A stretch of 42,876 bases of DNA from Rhizobium sp. Root1334 (GTDB lineage Bacteria > Pseudomonadota > Alphaproteobacteria > Rhizobiales > Rhizobiaceae): NCBI RefSeq assembly GCF_001426665.1, contig NZ_LMEY01000016.1, positions 1 to 42,876 on the forward strand, read 5' to 3'. The notes below the pieces were generated by a model, which searched no databases, had not been told where the DNA came from, and saw nothing but the letters and a program-made list of their open reading frames with translations. The translations under genes were made by a program, and so were the position numbers. The stretch's first letter is position 1. Each line of letters begins with the position of its first letter. This document shows, one piece after another, positions 15,794 through 25,958 of the stretch.

Positions 15794-17122
15794 ATGACAT
15801 TGACGACGATCAGGAAAGGCAGCCTTCTGGCAGTTGCCATCGCCAGCCTTCTGGCAAGCCCCGCATTCGCCAAAGTGACAGTGCTCGGTTGGCCGGGCGG
15901 ACCTGAAGAGACAGCGCTGCGGGCCGCGACCGACGTCTATAATGCGAAACCAGATGTCCCTGAAAACGACAAGGTTGAGCTTTTGTTCTTCAACCGCGAC
16001 GGTTTCTGGGACAAGCTCCAGGCCGACCTCGCTGCCGGCTCCAAGGCTTTCGACGTCAACCTGCTGGCAACCTATTCCATCGGCCGGTATGCACCGTTCA
16101 TGGAGCCGGTCGAACTATCCGACGAAGCAGCCTCGGTCTACGGCGAATCCGTGCTCAAGACCATGCAATACAAAGGCAAGCAGTTCGGTGTTCCGACCGA
16201 CCTTTCGATGCACTTCATGTACTATCGCAAGGACCTGATCGAGGCCCTGATGAAGGACGACGCCGCTAAGGCGAAGTATGCTGAAATTTCTGAAAAGCAC
16301 CTTGGCAAGAAGCTCGAGCCGAAGAGCCCGGACGAATGGACATGGGATGACTACGCCGCAACCGCGCTGTATTTCACCCAGGCCGTCAATCCTGACAGCC
16401 CGACGCGCTACGGCACCGTTCTGCAGCTCAAGAACCTTCTGTTCAACATGATGGTGTTCCAATCGTTGCCGCGTGCCTATGGCGGCAACTGGATGGATGA
16501 GAGCGGCAAGATCACGGTCAATTCCGATGCCTATCGCAAGGGGCTGGAGACCTACAAGCTGCTCTACGATGCCGGCGCGACACCTAGCGATTCCCTATCG
16601 TACGAATTTGCCGAAGCCAATGCGGCCTTTACGTCGGGCCAGGTTGCCGCGATGATGCAGTGGAATGCTGCCGCATCCGACCTGACCAGCAAGGAAAAGT
16701 CGCCGACTGTCGCCGACGTCACGGAAACGGTTGCTCCGCCCGCTGGCCCCGAAGGTCGCTTTACCCACATCCATGGCCTTGGTTTCGGTCTCAACAAGAA
16801 CGCCGAAAACAAGGCCGGTGGCCAGGCTTTTATAAAATGGCTTTCGTCGAAGGAAGCTGCTTTGACCTACGCCCGGAACAACGGCGCGCCGGCGTTGACG
16901 CCCGAAGTCGTCACCGAAGTCGCGAAAGAACGCCCCGATCTCGTGAAGCTCGGCGAGTTCGCGTCTAAATACGGCTACGTCATGAACGGGGGCACTGCTG
17001 CAAAGGCGCTGTCTGTCTACGAACTTCAGGCCAAGGAATTCACCGGTTATTGGTCCGGCCAACAGTCGCTGGACGATGCACTTGCCAATACCGAAAAAGG
17101 CATGACTGAGCTGCTCAAGTAG
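15794..17122 (+). CDS. Sugar ABC transporter substrate-binding protein (family 1)
   Basis: A periplasmic solute-binding protein of 442 residues, MalE/UgpB-like. A Sec signal peptide ends at AFA near residue 26. FDVNLLATYSIGRYAPFMEPVEL, GVPTDLSMHFMYYRKDL, and the C-terminal AFIKWLSSKEAALTYARNNGAP are typical of carbohydrate-binding members. AGGAGAAC stands seven bases before the ATG. It probably captures an amino sugar (ManNAc or an oligosaccharide containing it) for the permeases at 17267-18966. A strong hairpin lies directly after its stop codon, which may raise its level relative to the permeases. Confidence 0.9.
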   Translation: MTLTTIRKGSLLAVAIASLLASPAFAKVTVLGWPGGPEETALRAATDVYNAKPDVPENDKVELLFFNRDGFWDKLQADLAAGSKAFDVNLLATYSIGRYAPFMEPVELSDEAASVYGESVLKTMQYKGKQFGVPTDLSMHFMYYRKDLIEALMKDDAAKAKYAEISEKHLGKKLEPKSPDEWTWDDYAATALYFTQAVNPDSPTRYGTVLQLKNLLFNMMVFQSLPRAYGGNWMDESGKITVNSDAYRKGLETYKLLYDAGATPSDSLSYEFAEANAAFTSGQVAAMMQWNAAASDLTSKEKSPTVADVTETVAPPAGPEGRFTHIHGLGFGLNKNAENKAGGQAFIKWLSSKEAALTYARNNGAPALTPEVVTEVAKERPDLVKLGEFASKYGYVMNGGTAAKALSVYELQAKEFTGYWSGQQSLDDALANTEKGMTELLK

Positions 17123-17129
17123 CGGCTTT

Positions 17130-17156
17130 GCTGGCGGCGGCTTGATCGCCGCCAGC
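17130..17156 (+). promoter_or_regulatory. GC-rich hairpin after the binding-protein gene
   Basis: Perfect 10-bp arms GCTGGCGGCG (17130-17139) and CGCCGCCAGC (17147-17156) enclose a 7-base loop, eight bases after the stop codon. There is no T-run, so it is more likely an mRNA-stabilising element than a full terminator, as in the malE-malF type of intercistronic region. Confidence 0.7.
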
Positions 17157-17266
17157 ATCTACCGCAAGAACCGGCGCAGCGACGATGGGCCGACAAGCAA
17201 TCTCCTAACCGAACGGACATGCCGGATGAACGCCTACCCAGTTGCTACAGGAAGGACAGTGGTTCG

Positions 17267-18148
17267 ATGAACGCACAGCGCGCCCATTCTTCGGAGTTTC
17301 GGCTGCTGGCCATGCCGCTCGTCCTGTTTCTGCTGGTCTTCCTCGGCTTTCCGGCAATCGTCAACCTGATCTATTCCGTCTCCGACGTATCGTTCGAGAC
17401 GCTGCGCCAGCCCAAGATCACCGGTCTGTCGAATTTTGCTGCGGTCTGGAACGACAGGGCATTCTGGCAGGCCAGCTGGTTTTCATTGCGCTTCGGAGCG
17501 CTGACCGCGCTGCTCGAATGCGCGCTCGGGCTGATCCTTGCCATATTTCTGTCGCCGCTGATCGAACGACGCAGTTGGCTGATGGCGATCCTGATGCTGC
17601 CGCTGATGGTGGCACCGGCGTTGGTCGGCCTGATGTATCGTCTCGTGCTGCACGAATTCGCGGGCCCGGTGCCTTATTATCTCTGGGCCTGGTTCGGCAC
17701 CAGTGTTTCCTTCCTTGGCCCCACCTCCGCATTCTGGACGCTGATCGTCGTGGAAACCTTGCAGTGGACACCGTTTGCCCTGCTATTGTTCTATATGGCC
17801 TATCGGGCGATCCCTACAGAGATCGTCGAGGCATCTGCGATGGATGGAGCCCGGCGGTGGCATCTGTTGTGGTACATCGAACTGCCATTGATGGCTCCGA
17901 CGATTGTCGTTGCCCTTCTTATCCGTTTTATCGATGGCTTCCGTGTTTTCGACAACGTCTACGTTCTGACAGGCAGTGGCCCCGGCGGCTCCACGGCCTC
18001 GCTATCGATCTATATCTATGAGGCCTTCTTCAAGCAGGGCGCCATCGGCAAGGCGGTCGCTGCGTCCGTGATCCTGTTCGCCGTCTCCTTCGCCGTCCTC
18101 TACGGCCTCAATTTCATTGCCAGCCGCCGTAAGGGAGCACTCACATGA
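17267..18148 (+). CDS. Sugar ABC transporter permease (MalF type)
   Basis: A membrane protein of 293 residues with about six transmembrane segments, the first at LLAMPLVLFLLVFLGFPAIV. The EAA loop that contacts the ATPase is EIVEASAMDGARRWHLLWYIELPL. The ATG at 17267 is chosen because AGGAAGGA lies ten bases upstream; a start 48 bases earlier lacks a site and adds a hydrophilic tail. It overlaps the second permease by four bases. With its partner it forms the channel of the CUT1 importer. Confidence 0.9.
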   Translation: MNAQRAHSSEFRLLAMPLVLFLLVFLGFPAIVNLIYSVSDVSFETLRQPKITGLSNFAAVWNDRAFWQASWFSLRFGALTALLECALGLILAIFLSPLIERRSWLMAILMLPLMVAPALVGLMYRLVLHEFAGPVPYYLWAWFGTSVSFLGPTSAFWTLIVVETLQWTPFALLLFYMAYRAIPTEIVEASAMDGARRWHLLWYIELPLMAPTIVVALLIRFIDGFRVFDNVYVLTGSGPGGSTASLSIYIYEAFFKQGAIGKAVAASVILFAVSFAVLYGLNFIASRRKGALT

Positions 18149-18966
18149 TCAATGCTCTTCGCTGGCTCGTCTTCGCCATTGCCGCCTTTGCGATGAATTT
18201 TCCGATTCTGGTGACGCTTGTCACCTCCTTCAAGAGCACGCGCGAACTGTCAACCAATCCCGGACTATGGGTGCAGGCGCCGACACTCGACAATTATCTC
18301 GCGGTGTTCCAAGTGTCCGATAGGTTGAACATCTTCCTCTACTTGTTCAACAGCATCACGGTTGCCTTCATCGGCACCACGTTAGCGGTTGTTCTTGCCC
18401 TGCCCGCAGCATATGCAATTGCCCGGGGCCGGCTCGGCGAACGTACGCTTTTGCCCTTTATCGTCAATTTGCGCGCCGTGCCGTTGATCATCTTTGCCAT
18501 CCCACTCTACATGATGTTCCAGTGGTTGGCGCTTCTGGACACCCGCCTCGGCCTCGGTCTGATCCTGTCCATCGTCAACCTGCCACTGGCCCTCGTCATC
18601 CTGGTCAACGCCATCCGCGACCTGCCTGGTGAACTCGACGAAGCGGCCCTGATGGATGGCGCCAGCCGTACGCAGATTCTTCTGCGTGTCATTGCGCCTG
18701 TCTGCCGCCCGGCCATTGTCACCAGCCTGATCTTCGGCTTCATCACCGCATGGAACGAATTCCTGTTTGGCTTGATGTTGACCACCTCGAAGGCAGTACC
18801 GATCACCGTTGGCGCTTCATTCTTCTTCGCTGCCAGCGGCGGCGGCGTGCAATGGGGCGTCGCTTCAGCCGTTATGGTCGTCGGCGCATTGCCGCCGGTC
18901 CTGCTCGGTCTCATCATGTATCGTCAGATCAGCGGGTCGATGACGGCCGGCGCGGTCAAGGGCTGA
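18145..18966 (+). CDS. Sugar ABC transporter permease (MalG type)
   Basis: A 273-residue inner-membrane protein with six predicted helices, starting with WLVFAIAAFAMNFPILVTLV. The EAA motif is ELDEAALMDGASRTQILLRVIAPV. The ATGA overlap with the upstream permease indicates coupled synthesis in equal amounts. It completes the heterodimeric channel, and the ATPase gene follows 20 bases later. Confidence 0.9.
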   Translation: MINALRWLVFAIAAFAMNFPILVTLVTSFKSTRELSTNPGLWVQAPTLDNYLAVFQVSDRLNIFLYLFNSITVAFIGTTLAVVLALPAAYAIARGRLGERTLLPFIVNLRAVPLIIFAIPLYMMFQWLALLDTRLGLGLILSIVNLPLALVILVNAIRDLPGELDEAALMDGASRTQILLRVIAPVCRPAIVTSLIFGFITAWNEFLFGLMLTTSKAVPITVGASFFFAASGGGVQWGVASAVMVVGALPPVLLGLIMYRQISGSMTAGAVKG

Positions 18967-18986
18967 TCTTATTTCAGGAGATTACC

Positions 18987-20054
18987 ATGGGTAAGATTTC
19001 GCTGCGCAAGGCAGGCAAGCAATATGGCACTGTCGAGATCATCAGGGATCTCGACCTGGAGATCGCCGACGGCGAGTTCGTGGTCATCGTCGGTCCTTCC
19101 GGCTGCGGCAAGTCCACCTTGTTGCGGATGATCGCAGGATTGGAGGCGACGACCGCCGGCCAGATCGTCATCGACGGACGCGACGTGACCGAGGCCCTGC
19201 CGGTGGAGCGCAAGCTCGCCATGGTGTTCCAGTCCTATGCGCTCTACCCCCACATGACCGTTCGGCAGAACATGGGTTTTGGCCTGAAACTCGCCAAGCT
19301 CTCGAGCGGCGCGATCAAGACAAAGGTGGATGCGGCAGCCGATACCTTGAAATTGACTCCGCTTCTCGATCGCTACCCGAAGGAACTTTCCGGCGGCCAG
19401 CGCCAGCGTGTTGCCATCGGACGGGCGATCGTGCGCGAACCGGTCGGCTTCCTGTTCGACGAACCGCTGTCAAATCTGGATGCCGCCCTTCGCGTGGATA
19501 TGCGGCTCGAGATTGCCAAGCTTCACCGCACGCTCGGCACCACCATGATCTACGTAACCCACGATCAGGTCGAGGCCATGACGCTGGCGGATCGCATCGT
19601 CGTGTTGAAAGACGGCCGCGTCATGCAGCAGGGTACGCCATACGAACTGTACGAAAAACCCGCCAATCTGTTCGTCGCCCAATTCATCGGTAGCCCCAAG
19701 ATGAACATTCTGGCCTGCAAGCGAAATGGCGATGGCCAGCTTGATCTCTCAGGTCAAGGGTTCCTGGAGATGCCGTTAAGGAGCGACGCGGTGCCCGTGC
19801 AGCTCGGCGCGCGTCCCGAGCATCTGTCGCTGGTTGCCCCGGAAAACGGGCACTGCCGGGGAACGGTCGAAGCCCGCGAGTATCTTGGCGGCACCACCTC
19901 CGTGTTTGTGCGCAATCCTGAACTCGGGCTGATCAATGTCAGCGCACCTGCGGAAACCGGGTTTGGCATCGGCGAGACGGTAGGCATTCATATCGACAAT
20001 GTCCGTTTGTCGCTGTTTGATGCAGCCGGAGCCGCTGTCATTTCTTCACGGTGA
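18987..20054 (+). CDS. ABC transporter ATPase, UgpC/MalK family
   Basis: A 355-residue ATPase. Walker A is GPSGCGKST, the signature is LSGGQRQRVAIGRAIV, Walker B is FLFDEPLSNLD, and the switch His lies in VTHDQ. A C-terminal MOI/TOBE regulatory domain (from about residue 240: QLGARPEHLSL, VFVRNPELGLINV, VGIHIDNVRLSLFD) fits CUT1 sugar importers. CAGGAG lies seven bases before the ATG at 18987. It ends the amino-sugar operon. No clear terminator was found in the following 400 bases. Confidence 0.92.
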   Translation: MGKISLRKAGKQYGTVEIIRDLDLEIADGEFVVIVGPSGCGKSTLLRMIAGLEATTAGQIVIDGRDVTEALPVERKLAMVFQSYALYPHMTVRQNMGFGLKLAKLSSGAIKTKVDAAADTLKLTPLLDRYPKELSGGQRQRVAIGRAIVREPVGFLFDEPLSNLDAALRVDMRLEIAKLHRTLGTTMIYVTHDQVEAMTLADRIVVLKDGRVMQQGTPYELYEKPANLFVAQFIGSPKMNILACKRNGDGQLDLSGQGFLEMPLRSDAVPVQLGARPEHLSLVAPENGHCRGTVEAREYLGGTTSVFVRNPELGLINVSAPAETGFGIGETVGIHIDNVRLSLFDAAGAAVISSR

Positions 20055-20416
20055 AACGCCTGCTCCGATAGCAATTGCCACCCGCCTTGGAGGGATATGA
20101 ACCGCCGACCCGCTGTTTTGGGTACACATGGGACGAATCTCCAACCTTCGCTGACAGCGGCTTCAGATCGCTGCGAACGTCAACGGCAATAACGCTGTCA
20201 GCCTGAGATTCATCCTTCGTTCACGTCTGCCGTATGATTTCGAGCAGTTCTTGTTCCGGCCCCACAATCAGGACGAGCCCTGCATGGACGGGCCGTTTTT
20301 CGATATGCCGCCCTTGGCGACGCCATCGATGAGCGCCTTGTCCCTCGCGCGTTCCGATCCGTCCCACCGTCAAACGCCCTGCCCGCAGCGCGTCTGGCGG
20401 CACGACGTTTACCGTC
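20055..20416. other. Intergenic region, no gene seen
   Basis: Between the amino-sugar and sulfatase operons there is no convincing coding sequence. A minus-strand frame ending at 20221 (60 codons, C-terminus LIVGPEQELLEIIRQT) reads like the tail of a real protein but has no start context, so a decayed gene end is possible. No terminator hairpin with a T-run was found. Confidence 0.4.
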
Positions 20417-20458
20417 TTGACAGGGGCGTAGATTAATTTCTAAACTTTAGAAATTAAT
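20417..20458 (+). promoter_or_regulatory. Promoter with an embedded perfect 27-bp palindromic operator
   Basis: A consensus -35 box TTGACA stands at 20417-20422. Eighteen bases on lies a -10-like TAAACT (20441-20446). The latter sits inside a perfect palindrome: the 13-base arms ATTAATTTCTAAA (20432-20444) and TTTAGAAATTAAT (20446-20458) around a central C. The operator covers the -10 region, so binding would block RNA polymerase. The ROK regulator encoded 15 bases downstream is the natural ligand. Confidence 0.85.
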
Positions 20459-20472
20459 GTGAGGGGGGGGCT

Positions 20473-21588
20473 ATGGGTATCCATCACGGGCAGATACTCT
20501 GCATTCTCCGGGATGGCGGTCCGCAGTCCCGGGCGGCTTTGGCGCGGTCCAGCAAACTGTCGCCCACCACCCTGACCCACGTCACCGCCCAATTGTTGCG
20601 CGACGGCGTGGTGGCGGAATGCGACGCTGCCGAAACCACCGGCGTCGGTCGGCCTGGACAGGCCATCCAGCTGATCCCCGATGCTTTCCATGTCGCCGGG
20701 ATCCATCTTGGCGCCGGGCTGGTGCAGATTGTGATCACCGATCTCAAGGCCCGCGCCAAGGCGACTGCGTCCTTTGATTTTTCGCTCAGGGAAACGGAGC
20801 CCGGCGATGTCGTGTCGCGTGCGGCCGAGATGCTGTCCGGGCTGATGCGCGAGGCGGGCGACCCTTCCCTGCTGGGCGTCGGCGTTGCCGTGCCGGGTCC
20901 GGTGAATGCCGACCAGCGCTCCATCCTTGCCTCGATCAACACCGGATGGCGCAACTTGCCGCTGGCCAACATGTTCGAAGCGAAAGCCGGCCTTCCCGTC
21001 GTTCTCGAGCACAATGTCAGTTCCATGGCGCTCGCCGAAGTCAGATATGGCATCGGCCGCGACGTTCCGGCGGTGCTGTATGTGTACTTGCGAACCGGGC
21101 TGGGTGCCGGACTGGTGGTCGACGGCATGCCGTTCCGGCCGGGGGGCCATGGCGCAGTCGAACTGGGCCATATCCAGATTTCGCGCGACGGCCCGCTCTG
21201 CAGCTGCGGCAACCACGGCTGCCTGGAAAGCTACGTCAATGAAAGCGTACTGATGCGCGCGGTCGGTCTCGAAGGACCAGCTCCGGGCAATCTCATGCAG
21301 TGCCTGGAGGCAACGGATGCGTGGGCGCCGACGCTCGACCGGCTGACCGATTCCTTGGCCATCGCCATCAATCTTCTCACGCCCGACCTGATCATTCTCG
21401 GCGGCCATCTGGGTGAAGCCCCGGACAGCCTGTTCGATCATCTGCTCAAAAATCTGCCGCCCCGGGTCATGCCGCATATGCGCGATGTCCTGCGGATCGA
21501 ACGCTCGGGGTTTGGCCCGCCTGCCGGCGCGATCGGCGGCGCGGTCGTGGCCCTGGATCATTTTTTCTATTCTGGAGTGAGGCAATGA
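20473..21588 (+). CDS. ROK-family transcriptional repressor (NagC/XylR/Mlc type)
   Basis: A 371-residue regulator. The N-terminal winged helix-turn-helix is [20 protein letters not shown] to about residue 60, and the C-terminal two-thirds is a ROK sugar-binding fold with the zinc motif [10 protein letters not shown] and [23 protein letters not shown] is the ROK loop before the catalytic-like region. ROK repressors bind sugars or sugar phosphates and leave DNA on binding. It is first in a six-gene run, and its ATG overlaps nothing upstream; it is preceded by a run of eight G. Its stop overlaps the permease start by four bases. Probable self-repression through the 27-bp palindrome. Confidence 0.9.
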   Translation: MGIHHGQILCILRDGGPQSRAALARSSKLSPTTLTHVTAQLLRDGVVAECDAAETTGVGRPGQAIQLIPDAFHVAGIHLGAGLVQIVITDLKARAKATASFDFSLRETEPGDVVSRAAEMLSGLMREAGDPSLLGVGVAVPGPVNADQRSILASINTGWRNLPLANMFEAKAGLPVVLEHNVSSMALAEVRYGIGRDVPAVLYVYLRTGLGAGLVVDGMPFRPGGHGAVELGHIQISRDGPLCSCGNHGCLESYVNESVLMRAVGLEGPAPGNLMQCLEATDAWAPTLDRLTDSLAIAINLLTPDLIILGGHLGEAPDSLFDHLLKNLPPRVMPHMRDVLRIERSGFGPPAGAIGGAVVALDHFFYSGVRQ

Positions 21589-22379
21589 ACGCAGTGTCCG
21601 CTGGCGACCAACGCGCGCGGAGCCGATCGCTCGCCGACTGGCCCCCTATCATCCTCAACCTGATTGCCTTTGCATTCGGCGTCGCTGTCTGGTGGGCGAT
21701 CACCGCGGCACAGCTGGTCGTGCTGCCGGGGCCGGTGGAGGTGTTTCAACGCGGCATCGAGCTGATCGCGAGCGGTCAGCTGCTGATCGATATCGTGTCC
21801 AGCCTGCGCCGCGTTCTGACGGGGTTCATGCTCGGCGTCGCCCTGGCTATTCCCGTCGGCTTCCTGATGGGCTGGTACCGCGTGGCGCGCGCCCTGATCG
21901 AGCCCTACATCCAATTCTTCCGGATGATCCCGCCGCTGGCGGTCATTCCGCTGGCGATCGTCACGATGGGCATCGATGAAGCGCCGAAGGTGTTCGTCAT
22001 CTTTCTCGCGTCCTTCCTTTCCTGCGTCGTCGCCACCTATCAGGGGGTGATCAGCGTCGATCGCACGCTGATCAACGCCGCCCGCGTTTTGGGCGCGAAG
22101 GATCGCGTCATTTTTCCGCGGGTCATCATCCCGGCGTCCACACCGTTCATTTTGGTCGGCGTGCGCATCGGTCTCGGCTCAGCCTGGGCGACCGTGGTCG
22201 CCGCGGAGTTGATCGCGGCACAGTCGGGCCTCGGCTTCCGCATGCAGCAGGCGCAACTCTATTACGACCTGCCGACGATCTTCGTCAGCCTGATCACGAT
22301 CGGCGTTCTCGGGCTTCTCATGGACCGTATGGTTCAGGCAGCGGAGCGCCGGCTCACTCAATGGCAGGAGCGCGTCTAA
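21585..22379 (+). CDS. ABC transporter permease, SsuC/TauC/NrtB family
   Basis: A 264-residue inner-membrane protein with about six helices, the first at [20 protein letters not shown]. The EAA loop [25 protein letters not shown] is characteristic of the nitrate/sulfonate/taurine class. It is coupled to the ROK gene upstream (ATGA) and to the ATPase downstream (TAATG). In this class the permease works as a homodimer, consistent with a single permease gene. The adjacent sulfatase suggests the solute is a sulfate ester. Confidence 0.9.
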   Translation: MNAVSAGDQRARSRSLADWPPIILNLIAFAFGVAVWWAITAAQLVVLPGPVEVFQRGIELIASGQLLIDIVSSLRRVLTGFMLGVALAIPVGFLMGWYRVARALIEPYIQFFRMIPPLAVIPLAIVTMGIDEAPKVFVIFLASFLSCVVATYQGVISVDRTLINAARVLGAKDRVIFPRVIIPASTPFILVGVRIGLGSAWATVVAAELIAAQSGLGFRMQQAQLYYDLPTIFVSLITIGVLGLLMDRMVQAAERRLTQWQERV

Positions 22380-23194
22380 TGACCCTTTCCCCGATCGCCG
22401 ACCCGAAGATCTCGTTTCAAAATGTCAGTCGGCGCTTCGGAGAGGGCGACAGTGCCTTCCTCGCGCTGGACCGCCTGTCGCTGGACATCGCCGATGGCGA
22501 GTTCGTCACGGTGGTCGGCCCCTCCGGTTGCGGCAAGTCGACGGCGATGAATATCGCGGCAGGCCTCACCGCCGTCTCCGACGGCCGCGTGCTTGTCGAT
22601 GGCACGGGCGTTGACGGTCCGGGACCGGAGCGCGGCGTCATCTTCCAGCAATATGCGCTCTTTCCCTGGCTGACCGTGCGCCAGAACGTCGAGTTCGGCC
22701 TTCGCATCAAGGGCATGCCGGCGGCCGAGCGCAGGCGCGTGTCGGATCACTTTATCAGTCTGGTCGGCTTGACCGACTTTGCAGACGCGCTGCCCAAAAC
22801 CCTGTCGGGCGGCATGAAGCAGCGATGCGCCATTGCGCGCGCCTATGCAGTCAACCCTTCGATCCTGCTCATGGACGAACCCTTCGGCGCCCTGGATGCG
22901 CTGACCCGCGTCAACATGCAGGACCAACTGCTGGATACCTGGACCCGCGAGCGGCGTACCGTGGTTTTCATCACCCATGACGTCGACGAGGCTGTGTATC
23001 TCGCCAATCGCGTCATCGTCATGGCGGCGCGTCCCGGCCGCCTTCATGACATCATCCCTGTCGACCTGCCCTATCCGCGCACCGAGGAAATTCGCCTGTC
23101 GCAGGCGTTCGCGGATATCCGCAACCGGGTCTGGCATGCCGTCTACCACCAAAAGCCCCAGATCGAACCAAGCATCCAAGAGGAGGAACTCTGA
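22379..23194 (+). CDS. ABC transporter ATPase, SsuB/TauB family
   Basis: A 271-residue ATPase with Walker A GPSGCGKST, signature LSGGMKQRCAIARAYA, Walker B ILLMDEPFGALD and the switch ITHDVDEAV. The start is the ATG at 22379, overlapping the permease stop (TAATG), with GGCAGGAG about ten bases ahead. PGRLHDIIPVDLPYPR near the C-terminus is typical of SsuB/TauB. It powers the importer formed with the permease at 21585-22379. Confidence 0.92.
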   Translation: MTLSPIADPKISFQNVSRRFGEGDSAFLALDRLSLDIADGEFVTVVGPSGCGKSTAMNIAAGLTAVSDGRVLVDGTGVDGPGPERGVIFQQYALFPWLTVRQNVEFGLRIKGMPAAERRRVSDHFISLVGLTDFADALPKTLSGGMKQRCAIARAYAVNPSILLMDEPFGALDALTRVNMQDQLLDTWTRERRTVVFITHDVDEAVYLANRVIVMAARPGRLHDIIPVDLPYPRTEEIRLSQAFADIRNRVWHAVYHQKPQIEPSIQEEEL

Positions 23195-23195
23195 C

Positions 23196-24182
23196 ATGAC
23201 ACTGACCAGACGCCATTTTCTGACCACCGCGGCGGCCGGCGCGCTCGCTGTTCCGGCGCTCTCGCTGACGACGCGCGGCGCCTTCGCCCAGGCCACCCCT
23301 GTACGGATCGGCTATATCGCCGATTATTTCGGTACCAGCCTGACCGCGATCGCTAGCGATCAGGGCCTTTGGGCCAAGCATGGCCTCGAACCGGAACTCA
23401 AGGTCTTTACCAACGGCCCCATCCAGATCCAGGCGCTGGGCGCCGGCAGCCTCGATTTCGGATATGTCGGTCCGGGCGCCCTCTGGCTGCCGGCGACCGG
23501 CAAGGCCAAGATCGTAGCAATGAACGCGCTCGGCCTGTCCGACCGGGTCATCGCCCAGGCAGGCTTCAACTCGATGGCAGACCTGAAGGGCAAGAAGATC
23601 GGCGTTCCCGAGGGCACGTCCGGCGACATGTTGCTACGGCTGGCGCTGGCCAAGGCCGGCATGCAGCTGTCCGACGTCGAAGTGATCAAGATGGATCCGC
23701 CGACCGTCGTATCGGCCTTCGCCTCCAAGCAGATCGATGCCGCCGGCATCTGGTATCCGCTGGTCGGCATCATCAAGAAGACGGTTCCGGATCTCATGGA
23801 GGTCGCCAAGAGCGCGGACTTCTACCCCGCCAACTCCTTCCCCTCAGCCTTTGTAGCGCGCAACGAGGTGGCCGAAAAGGATCCCGAGCTGGTGAAGAAA
23901 TTCATCGCCGTGATCAAGGAAGCCAACGACTTCCGCGCTGCGGACGTGCCGCGTTCGGTCGAGATCACCTCCAAGTTCCTCGGTGTTCCCGGCGAGCCGT
24001 TGGTTACGGAAAGCCAGAACGGCCAGTTCCTGACGTCGGACGAGTTCGTGACCGCGACCAAGGACGGCGCCGTGTTCAAATGGCTGCAAGGCCTCAACGA
24101 GCAGTTCGTCTCGTTCGGCAAGCTCCAAAACCCTCTCGATCCCAAGGACTACTATCTGGCGGACCTTTACGCCGGTAACTAG
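23196..24182 (+). CDS. Tat-exported ABC substrate-binding protein, SsuA/TauA (NMT1) family
   Basis: A 328-residue binding protein. The N-terminus has a twin-arginine signal (TRRHFLTTAAAGAL, cleavage near AFAQA), so it is probably exported folded. The domain has the NMT1-like pattern ADYFGTSLTAIASDQGLWAKHGLEPELKVF, GSLDFGYVGPGALW and KKIGVPEGTSGDMLLRLAL. GAGGAGG precedes the ATG at 23196. Relatives bind sulfonates, taurine or sulfate esters (SsuA, TauA, AtsR). The sulfatase downstream favours a sulfate ester. A strong hairpin follows the stop codon. Confidence 0.9.
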   Translation: MTLTRRHFLTTAAAGALAVPALSLTTRGAFAQATPVRIGYIADYFGTSLTAIASDQGLWAKHGLEPELKVFTNGPIQIQALGAGSLDFGYVGPGALWLPATGKAKIVAMNALGLSDRVIAQAGFNSMADLKGKKIGVPEGTSGDMLLRLALAKAGMQLSDVEVIKMDPPTVVSAFASKQIDAAGIWYPLVGIIKKTVPDLMEVAKSADFYPANSFPSAFVARNEVAEKDPELVKKFIAVIKEANDFRAADVPRSVEITSKFLGVPGEPLVTESQNGQFLTSDEFVTATKDGAVFKWLQGLNEQFVSFGKLQNPLDPKDYYLADLYAGN

Positions 24183-24191
24183 TTTCCCGTT

Positions 24192-24222
24192 GCCCGACGC
24201 AACGCTTGGCGTTGCGTCGGGC
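24192..24222 (+). terminator. Intra-operon hairpin (partial terminator) before the sulfatase gene
   Basis: Perfect 14-bp arms (24192-24205, GCCCGACGCAACGC, and 24209-24222) enclose a three-base TTG loop, followed by ACATTTTA. It lies ten bases after the binding-protein stop and 19 bases before the sulfatase ATG. It should reduce readthrough, lowering sulfatase synthesis relative to the binding protein. It is the strongest hairpin of the operon. Confidence 0.8.
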
Positions 24223-24241
24223 ACATTTTAGCGAGCCTCGA

Positions 24242-25804
<1,563 letters not shown>

Positions 25805-25958
25805 GCTGACGGCTCGTCGTGAACATCCCCAGATGACGGGCTGCGATATGGTGACGTCGGATGTTGCGGGCGACACTGGAGAATCCGGGACGCTGGTGGA
25901 TCGGCTCGCCAACGTAAGGAAGGACACGTCAAAGAGTGGGAGACCGATGTGAGCGATT

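Noticed and set aside
20440..21585. Long minus-strand frame of 381 codons
   Set aside because: It is antisense to the ROK regulator, which has clear helix-turn-helix and zinc motifs.
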